Assembly (NCBI GenBank): GCA_043778415.1 | Contig: JAYWGG010000173.1 | Span: 1-5,829 of the forward strand | From: JAYUHK01 sp043778415 | GTDB lineage: Bacteria > Bacteroidota > Bacteroidia > Chitinophagales > Saprospiraceae | Direction: 5' to 3' | Length of the DNA stretch: 5,829 nucleotides | Shown here: one piece after another, positions 1 to 4,984 of the stretch | Numbering within the stretch: position 1 is the stretch's first letter | Layout of the letters: the number at the start of each line of letters is the position of its first letter | Notes under the pieces: generated by a model | What the model was told of the DNA's origin: nothing | The model's database searches: none | The model's input: only the letters and a program-made list of their open reading frames with translations | Made by a program: the position numbers and the translations under genes

Positions 1-726
1 CTTTTTTGCAAGCGTCACAGGAAACATAATTTTTTTAAGAAAGACGATGTGGGCGGGAAAATGGCGGCTACCACTGTCCATACTTTCCCGAAATCCTTGT
101 ATTCGACTGTAAAAACTTACGCCTTCTACTTGGAATCGAGATATAGTTTGGTCAAGATATTGGGTGCGGAAATTGGGATTGGAAAAGCAGCGAATGAACC
201 AATCTTGGTCGGCAAAAATCCGATAGCGGAGGTCGTAAGCACCGATTTGGTCAAAACAGCTTTTTTGGATAAACGACGACTGGTGACAAATGGGCGCGCT
301 GGTAAAGTAAAAATCGCGAATTGTAATTTTTTTACCAAAAATAAAATCTTTTCCGAGTGGATTTTCTTTGGTAATGGTATTGCCGTAGAGTAGATGTGCA
401 GACAAATTTTGTTCGGTACTAAACACTTGGCGCAGCGTATTTTTATCAAATATTTCGTCGCCGACGTTCAGAAAGTACAAAAATTTTCCTTTTGCGGCTG
501 CGATGCCTTTGTTCATAGCGTCGTAAAGTCCGCTGTCTTTTTCAGAAACTAAATAAGTGATTTGAGTTCGATATTGCTCCAGAATCTGTAAAGTTCTGTC
601 GGTCGAGCCACCGTCGATGACAACGAGTTCGTAGTCGGTAAAAGTTTGGCAGCGCAAACTTTTCAGAGAATTTTCAATATCTCGCTCGCCATTAAAAACG
701 ACGGTGATGACAGAAAGAAGCGGCAT
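1..726 (-). CDS. GT2 family glycosyltransferase (GT-A fold), 3' end cut by window edge
   Basis: Read from an ATG at 726 down to base 1 with no stop: 242 codons, running off the left edge. The family is usually about 250 residues, so only a short tail should be missing. Seen: an N-terminal LLSVITVVFNGERDIENSL strand and helix typical of GT2; DGGST at residues 38-42 (nucleotide-binding Asp); SEKDSGLYDAMNKG at 61-74; NVGDE at 87-91 in the place of the DxD metal site (relatives usually have N-S-G-D); APICHQSSF at 144-152; and ADQDW at 172-176, the usual place of the catalytic-base region. This is the WcaE-like type of GT2 enzyme used in O-antigen or exopolysaccharide assembly, transferring a sugar from a nucleotide donor to a lipid-linked acceptor at the inner membrane's cytoplasmic face. 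Donor and linkage cannot be read from sequence. No membrane segment is evident. It follows the GT4 gene after 18 bases, with no Shine-Dalgarno sequence, and is probably cotranscribed with it. Confidence 0.93.
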   Translation of the reverse strand, partial: MPLLSVITVVFNGERDIENSLKSLRCQTFTDYELVVIDGGSTDRTLQILEQYRTQITYLVSEKDSGLYDAMNKGIAAAKGKFLYFLNVGDEIFDKNTLRQVFSTEQNLSAHLLYGNTITKENPLGKDFIFGKKITIRDFYFTSAPICHQSSFIQKSCFDQIGAYDLRYRIFADQDWFIRCFSNPNFRTQYLDQTISRFQVEGVSFYSRIQGFRESMDSGSRHFPAHIVFLKKIMFPVTLAKK

Positions 727-744
727 GGTGTGGAGGGATTGAGG

Positions 745-1848
745 TTATAAGTTTTTATAAAGTTCGTAGTGCTGCCGTGCTGACTGTTGCCATGAAAATT
801 TTTGAAGTTGCTCGCGCCCTTTTGCTCTTAATTGGTTCTGCAAATCTCTGTCATAAATAATTTTTTGTACTGTTTGAAAGATGCTTTCTTTACTATTTGG
901 GTCAAAATATAGAGCCGCATCTCCTCCCACTTCGGGCATCGAACTTGCATAGCTCAAAGCTACGGGACACTCACAAGCAAACGCCTCCAAAGTAGGTATT
1001 CCAAATCCTTCATAAAGCGACGGAAAGACGAAACACTGTGCATTCTGGTACAGATGCGCCAAAAGATTGTCAGGAATAGCAGTTTGAACGACTTGTTTTT
1101 TTATCCCCAATGTTTGAATACGATGTTCTTCTGCGGAATTAAATGCTGCTCCGCCAGCACAAACTAAATGTAAATCGTTATTTTCTTTTAAAAGCGGCGC
1201 GACTGCATCTAAAAATAGGTCAAAATTTTTGTACACTCGTCTATTGCCGACAAACAGAATGTAAAAATCTGGAAATTTCAGCTCAGGAGAATAATTTACT
1301 ACTGGTTTCAGCGAATTATCCAAATAGCTAACGGTTATCTTTTGTTCTGAAATTCCATATATTTCGTGAATATCTTTTTTTGTATTTTCTGATATAGCAA
1401 TAATATGAGTGGCTTTATGTGCCAATATCTGTTTGTACTCTATTGTTTTGTCGGTTTTTAGCTCTTGGTGCGCCATTTTTTCGTGCGTCATATCATAAAT
1501 GGTCAGGACGAATGGTTTTTGTTTCAAGGCACTCAAAAAATAAGTATCGTAATAAGTTGGGTGAAAAACATCGAAGTTTTGTTTTCTTAATTGTTTGTTT
1601 GTATAAAAATTATTGAGCACATTGATACTGTTCATCAAAGTAGTGCGACCTTTGAACGGACGCTGAAGGTAAGGTTTGGTAGGATGAAAATTATTTTCGA
1701 CCAAATGCGTGTTGTGGGAATACAACAATGGCAGCTCGATTTTTACATCGGGATACTCTCTCAAATGCTTTATGATTTCTACAAAAATACGCGACACTCC
1801 GCCATACTGCTGCTTTACAAAAATCTGATGGTCGTATAATAAATTCAT
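745..1848 (-). CDS. GT4 family glycosyltransferase (GT-B fold, mannosyltransferase-like)
   Basis: A complete 367-residue protein of normal family length. Seen: the N-terminal YDHQIFVKQQYGGVSRIF (residues 5-22) with the glycine-rich acceptor-side loop; HPTYYD at 96-101; TIYDMTHE at 116-123; ISENTKKDI at 152-160; the start of the second Rossmann domain, ILFVGNRRVYKNFD, at 197-210; and the donor-binding EGFGIPTLE at 280-288, which gives the E-x7-E pair Glu280/Glu288. SSMPEVGGDAALYFDP at 302-317 is characteristic of the MtfB-like branch of GT4, many of whose members are mannosyl- or rhamnosyltransferases acting in O-antigen synthesis. That branch would fit a GDP-sugar donor from the upstream SDR gene, but the donor is inferred. 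The ATG at 1848 overlaps the TGA of the SDR gene by four bases (ATGA), so the two are probably translationally coupled. No signal peptide or membrane helix is seen; the protein is cytoplasmic or peripheral to the membrane. Confidence 0.95.
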   Translation of the reverse strand: MNLLYDHQIFVKQQYGGVSRIFVEIIKHLREYPDVKIELPLLYSHNTHLVENNFHPTKPYLQRPFKGRTTLMNSINVLNNFYTNKQLRKQNFDVFHPTYYDTYFLSALKQKPFVLTIYDMTHEKMAHQELKTDKTIEYKQILAHKATHIIAISENTKKDIHEIYGISEQKITVSYLDNSLKPVVNYSPELKFPDFYILFVGNRRVYKNFDLFLDAVAPLLKENNDLHLVCAGGAAFNSAEEHRIQTLGIKKQVVQTAIPDNLLAHLYQNAQCFVFPSLYEGFGIPTLEAFACECPVALSYASSMPEVGGDAALYFDPNSKESIFQTVQKIIYDRDLQNQLRAKGREQLQKFSWQQSARQHYELYKNL

Positions 1849-2792
1849 GTTATATTATTTCTAAAAAAATTTCTAATTTCCGTGAGGCTTTGTTGCAGTG
1901 GTACAGTTGGTTTCCAGCCCAACGAGTTATATATTTTGGTATAATCTCCGATGATAGCAGGATTGTCGTTGGGGCGAATCAAATTTTTATCTACCCAATA
2001 TTGAAGGTTAATATTTTCCATAGCAGCTATGGTTTCCAAAATTTCGAGCAAAGTGACTCCTTTACCGCTACACACGTTATAGATTTCGCCTTTTTTTCCC
2101 TGTTGCAACAGGGAAACATAGGCTCTCACTACATCTTGTACGTCCAAAAAATCTCTCACGATTTGTAGATTTCCGACTTGTAGTTTTTTTTCAGGGTTTG
2201 TTATTATCTGTTTTACAAAAGACGGAATCACAAATTTATCGTCCTGCCCTGCCCCAATATGGTTGAAGGAGCGGGTCATAATAATATCCAAGTTATAACC
2301 TTCTACATAGACTTTACTCAACAATTCTTGTGATACTCTCGCCACGGCATAGGGGCTAATGGGATTGAGCGGCGTGTTTTCGTGGATAGGTAGATTTTCT
2401 TTGGCTACTATCCCGTACTCTTCCGACGAGCCGATTGACAAAATTCGACACGGGATTTGTAGTATTCGCACACTTTCGAGCAAATTGAGAAATATATTAG
2501 TGTTGTTCTGAAAACTATCAATCGGATATTTCCAACTGTATGCAACGCTGCTGTCAGAGGCAAGATGCAATATAAAATTGGGGCGATAATGCGCCAAAAT
2601 ATCTTGTATTCGTAGGCGATTGGTAAGGTCAGCGAGTTCTATTTGGATATTTAGATTTTTGTATGTTAGTAGTTCATTACGGATTTTTCTACTAATACCG
2701 ACCACTTTTATTGGAGTGTTCAAGGTATCCAAATAATTAAGAAAGTGATTGCTCACAAAGCCTCCAAAGCCGGTAATCAAATATATTTCCAA
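1845..2792 (-). CDS. rmd: NAD(P)-dependent extended SDR, GDP-6-deoxy-4-keto-D-mannose reductase-like
   Basis: A 315-residue extended short-chain dehydrogenase/reductase. Seen: Rossmann motif TGFGGFVS at 7-14; LADLTN at 53-58; HLASDSSV at 76-83; GSSEEYG at 121-127; SPYAVARVSQE at 146-156 (catalytic Tyr148); TRSFNHIGAGQ at 173-183; VGNLQIVRDFLDVQDV at 206-221; YNVCSGKG at 238-245; and RPNDNPAIIGD with LGWKP near the end. The FNHIGAGQ, VGNL..RDF.DV and NVCSG series matches bacterial Rmd, which reduces the 4-keto group of the GDP-mannose 4,6-dehydratase product to give GDP-D-rhamnose. A 4,6-dehydratase or another GDP-4-keto-sugar reductase remains possible. Two oddities: Ser14 replaces the third Gly of TGxxGxxG, and Arg152 (codon AGA) stands where YxxxK has Lys. 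The start is TTG at 2792: the preceding in-frame codons are ATC and then the methyltransferase TAA, and the first internal Met is residue 172. Its TGA overlaps the GT4 start. Confidence 0.82.
   Translation of the reverse strand: MEIYLITGFGGFVSNHFLNYLDTLNTPIKVVGISRKIRNELLTYKNLNIQIELADLTNRLRIQDILAHYRPNFILHLASDSSVAYSWKYPIDSFQNNTNIFLNLLESVRILQIPCRILSIGSSEEYGIVAKENLPIHENTPLNPISPYAVARVSQELLSKVYVEGYNLDIIMTRSFNHIGAGQDDKFVIPSFVKQIITNPEKKLQVGNLQIVRDFLDVQDVVRAYVSLLQQGKKGEIYNVCSGKGVTLLEILETIAAMENINLQYWVDKNLIRPNDNPAIIGDYTKIYNSLGWKPTVPLQQSLTEIRNFFRNNIT
2095..2116. repeat. Perfect 22-bp palindrome inside the SDR gene
   Basis: The half-site TTTCCCTGTTG (2095-2105) is followed directly by its exact reverse complement CAACAGGGAAA (2106-2116). 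In the SDR message it encodes the VSLLQQGK stretch around residues 226-233 and can fold as a 9-bp stem with a four-base loop UGCA. A run of seven A residues (2097-2091 on the minus strand) overlaps and follows the stem. Reading either way there is no U tract after the stem, so it is not an intrinsic terminator. Confidence 0.9.
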
Positions 2793-2798
2793 GATTTA
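2790..2798 (-). other. Same-frame stop/start junction, TAA-ATC-TTG
   Basis: On the minus strand the methyltransferase ends with TAA (2798-2796), one codon ATC follows, and then TTG (2792-2790) opens the SDR gene in the same frame. No ATG or GTG is available before the Rossmann motif, so either TTG or the rarer ATC must start translation. Such tight spacing suggests reinitiation by the ribosome finishing the upstream gene. No Shine-Dalgarno sequence is evident. Confidence 0.75.
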
Positions 2799-3569
2799 TT
2801 TATTCAAAAGTGAGTTATAATCCGCCTGCAAAAGTGAGTTTTTTTTATTTATTTGGCTATAAAAAGACGAAAAATATTTGTTCAAAGCACCTCTGAACAG
2901 TATTGGATTAATTTTTTGGGGCGTAAATAAGTGAAATGAATTGCCGTAGGAATAGTAATTACATCGGCGAAGTTTTGCAATATGACGAAGTGATTTTTCG
3001 GAATACAAGGATATGTGTTGCCCAGTTTGGGGTACCACATACCACCAATTTTGCGGCGTTACGGCTCGCTGTGGCTGCAACTCTGTGGAGAAACAAATAG
3101 TATCGCTGTAAGCAAACATTTTTTCTATTTCGCTTATCGGATTTTCTAAATGCTCGAATACTTCAAAAGCCGCAAGAAGCTCAAATCGCTGTTGTGGAAA
3201 ATCCGTTACGTCAAAATTTTTAGCAAAAATATTTTCGCAGTATATATCTTGCCGATAGAAGTCCAAGCCCCTATCTCTCATCATACGCACCAACATTCCG
3301 TAACCTCCGCCGTAATCTATGAACTTACAGTCGGATTTAAAAAATAATCTTATTAGGGTTTCTAATTTGGGTGCAAGTAAAATGTTGCGCTCAATCAACC
3401 CAATATCAAGTGCTGTGATAGCAGACGAATACGCCTCCGAAAGCCAGTATGGGCGTTCTGTCTGAATAAAATCGCAATTACTACATTGAAAATAAGACAC
3501 ATCGTATTTATCTAATATTTTTGCCTCAAAGATAAAATTAGATGGCTTTTCACAGATATTACACTTCAT
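2796..3569 (-). CDS. Class I SAM-dependent methyltransferase with N-terminal CxxC...CxxC
   Basis: A 257-residue protein from an ATG at 3569. The N-terminus holds Cys3-x2-Cys6 and Cys29-x2-Cys32, a probable zinc-binding knuckle. A Methyltransf_23-type domain follows: motif I FIDYGGGYGMLV at 83-94 (Asp85, Gly87-89, Gly91) for SAM; an acidic/polar strand end near RQDIYCEN at 106-113; and FEVFEHLENP at 135-144, the usual post-motif II signature. GQHISLYSEKSL at 183-194 is a conserved C-terminal element of this family. Relatives with a Cys-rich N-terminus occur in sugar and polysaccharide clusters; some are sugar C-methyltransferases, but those are usually near 400 residues with an extra C-terminal domain that is absent here. 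Methylation of a nucleotide sugar or of the glycan is inferred from context; the acceptor is unknown. It lies 80 bases after the flippase gene and only 3 bases before the SDR gene, in the same reading frame as the latter. Cytoplasmic, with no membrane helix. Confidence 0.85.
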   Translation of the reverse strand: MKCNICEKPSNFIFEAKILDKYDVSYFQCSNCDFIQTERPYWLSEAYSSAITALDIGLIERNILLAPKLETLIRLFFKSDCKFIDYGGGYGMLVRMMRDRGLDFYRQDIYCENIFAKNFDVTDFPQQRFELLAAFEVFEHLENPISEIEKMFAYSDTICFSTELQPQRAVTPQNWWYVVPQTGQHISLYSEKSLRHIAKLRRCNYYSYGNSFHLFTPQKINPILFRGALNKYFSSFYSQINKKNSLLQADYNSLLNK

Positions 3570-3649
3570 GAAAATATACTTTTAAGTCGCTTACTTACTT
3601 TGGATAACAATGATTTGGAGGGATTAAAAACACCAATCCTAAAAAAATA
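3570..3649 (-). other. 80-base intergenic gap, largest in the window
   Basis: Lies between the flippase stop and the methyltransferase ATG. It holds the downstream arm of an AT-only hairpin and a weak second stem (GGATT at 3621-3625 pairing with AATCC at 3635-3639, nine-base loop). I looked for the Bacteroidota promoter pattern (TTTG near -33 and TAnnTTTG near -7) reading leftward. TATATTTT just before the ATG resembles a -7 element, but no TTTG sits at the right distance, so I do not call a promoter. Confidence 0.6.
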
Positions 3650-3661
3650 TTATTTTTTTAG
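3639..3661 (-). terminator. AT-rich hairpin overlapping the flippase stop codon, possible weak terminator
   Basis: The 11-base arm CTAAAAAAATA (3639-3649) is a perfect inverted match to TATTTTTTTAG (3651-3661) around a single central base. In the minus-strand RNA this folds as a 9-bp stem with a five-base loop containing the flippase UAA; the descending arm itself ends in seven U residues before AG. It could attenuate transcription between flippase and methyltransferase. With only one G-C pair the stem is weak, and A/T homopolymers make such matches likelier by chance, so termination is uncertain. Confidence 0.3.
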
Positions 3662-4966
3662 AAAATTTTTGAAATTTTGCTTGAGCGAATTGGGCGCAAT
3701 GCTCTTTTTGGTAGCCACCACCAACTGCCGAGTAAAATACATCGCAGTAAATAAATAAACTACCATCGTCAAGAGGCAGGCGTAGCTCGTACCTATCAAT
3801 CCGAATTTTTTTACAAAAAATAGGTTAGAACCTAATAAAACAATCTGATACGTGATCATCGTGGTAATATTTGCCTTTGTTATTTTGTGAGCAAACATCG
3901 GAGCCACTAACACATAAACGAACAAATATCCAGCTACTTTGAACACGTCGCCGAGCAGATTGAGGGCAAACAAATCGCGCATCGGAACGAACTTGGGCGA
4001 CAGCAACAAGCTGATAATCAAATCCCTACACAGCCAGATAGAAAACGACAGCACAATGACCAACGGCATAATTCGCTTGAATCCCTTGCGCATCTCAATG
4101 ACCAACTCGTTGGTGTCGTGGATTTCAGAGAATCGCGGCACATAGTAAACGGTCAATATGCTGACAATAAAATTGAGATACGTATCCGAAATTTTCATCA
4201 TTCCCTGCCAAAGTCCCGCTTGCTCGAGGGAGAGATTTTTCGTCAAAAAGTCCCGAATGATAATCAAAACGAAGGGCGAAATAAGAAAAACAACAGACAT
4301 CAACGAAAATTCGCTGTACTGTCGAGCAATTTTGAAATCTATCCCGCCAAATAATATTTTGCGCCGAAACCAGTCCATCTTGCGTATCAACAGCAGCATA
4401 AAAAAAAATCCCGTACAGCTCACCGCTACGCTGGCAAGCAAAGCTCCCCAAATTCCAAATTTTATGGCGAAAGTAATCGTGAGTACCAAATTAGCTACGG
4501 ACGTAATGATATTTACGGTGGTTAATTTTTTGATTTCTGCAAGTCCGTTCAGGATTTGCCCCAACAGTAAATTGGTAGTATTCAGGACGAGTGAAATGCC
4601 GTAGAGCAAAAAAATCAGGTCAAATTCATGGCTACTGAACGCCTTTACGCCCAACCATTTGTGAAAACAAACCACAAAAATAGTAATAATTCCCGAACAA
4701 AAAAAAGTAATCCCAAAAGCGGTGGCGATGTATTTTTCAAATTCGACTTTGTTGTTTTTATTTTCAGAAATATACTTCACCACGCCAGTTCCGATGGCTG
4801 CCGATGCCAAGATGGTCAGAGCGGCGACTGCGTTGGAAAATTGTCCCATCATAGCAGTTCCCTCTGGACCCAAAAGTTTGGCAGTTACTTTGGTTATCAA
4901 CAAACTTGCCAACATATTGATGGCGGTGTAGATGCTCGTGTAACCGATTGTTTTGTAAAAATTCAC
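3650..4966 (-). CDS. wzx: Wzx/WzxE-type lipid-linked oligosaccharide flippase (O-antigen translocase)
   Basis: A 438-residue polytopic membrane protein of the MOP superfamily, with about twelve hydrophobic helices visible (roughly 10-30, 42-62, 82-102, 116-138, 150-168, 172-194, 220-240, 262-276, 299-322, 335-355, 366-386, 390-412). The TKVTAKLLGPEGTAMMGQF segment at 25-43 and GLWQGMMKISDTYLNF at 251-266 followed by YYVPRFSEI at 274-282 are close to the pattern of WzxE, the enterobacterial common antigen flippase, more than to generic Wzx. It should move an undecaprenyl-diphosphate-linked oligosaccharide across the inner membrane for polymerisation or transfer. The C-terminus is basic (ending FKNFLKK). 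The start is a GTG at 4966; the next in-frame Met, residue 18, would remove most of helix 1, and the upstream frame reaches the TAA of the T9SS gene after six further codons. It follows that gene by 18 bases. The enzymes that surround it would supply its substrate; its specificity cannot be read. Confidence 0.93.
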   Translation of the reverse strand: MNFYKTIGYTSIYTAINMLASLLITKVTAKLLGPEGTAMMGQFSNAVAALTILASAAIGTGVVKYISENKNNKVEFEKYIATAFGITFFCSGIITIFVVCFHKWLGVKAFSSHEFDLIFLLYGISLVLNTTNLLLGQILNGLAEIKKLTTVNIITSVANLVLTITFAIKFGIWGALLASVAVSCTGFFFMLLLIRKMDWFRRKILFGGIDFKIARQYSEFSLMSVVFLISPFVLIIIRDFLTKNLSLEQAGLWQGMMKISDTYLNFIVSILTVYYVPRFSEIHDTNELVIEMRKGFKRIMPLVIVLSFSIWLCRDLIISLLLSPKFVPMRDLFALNLLGDVFKVAGYLFVYVLVAPMFAHKITKANITTMITYQIVLLGSNLFFVKKFGLIGTSYACLLTMVVYLFTAMYFTRQLVVATKKSIAPNSLKQNFKNFLKK

Positions 4967-4984
4967 TTCAAGTTTTAGAAAAAA

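Noticed and set aside
49..393. Open frame of 114 codons on the plus strand near the left edge
   Set aside because: It lies wholly inside the GT2 gene, which carries clear family motifs on the minus strand; the plus-strand translation shows no recognisable motif and is a shadow.
731..740. Ten-base sequence TGGAGGGATT repeated at 3616-3625, both in short intergenic gaps
   Set aside because: Several ten-base matches are expected by chance in a window of this size. The two copies lie at different distances from the next start codon, so there is no case for a shared operator.
2095..2116. The coding palindrome as an intrinsic terminator
   Set aside because: In the direction of transcription it is followed by A residues and not U residues, and it sits in the middle of an intact gene.
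3567..3582. TATATTTT just before the methyltransferase ATG as a Bacteroidota -7 promoter element
   Set aside because: It lacks the final G of TAnnTTTG, there is no TTTG at the proper distance upstream, and it would leave almost no leader before the ATG.
4125..4451. Minus-strand open frame overlapping the flippase in another frame
   Set aside because: Its translation has no recognisable motif, while the alternative frame at the same place contains the WzxE-type WQGMMKISD signature and membrane helices.
4158..4604. Plus-strand open frame of 148 codons inside the flippase region
   Set aside because: The minus-strand frame encodes a convincing Wzx protein along its full length; this antisense frame has no domain pattern and no supporting context.
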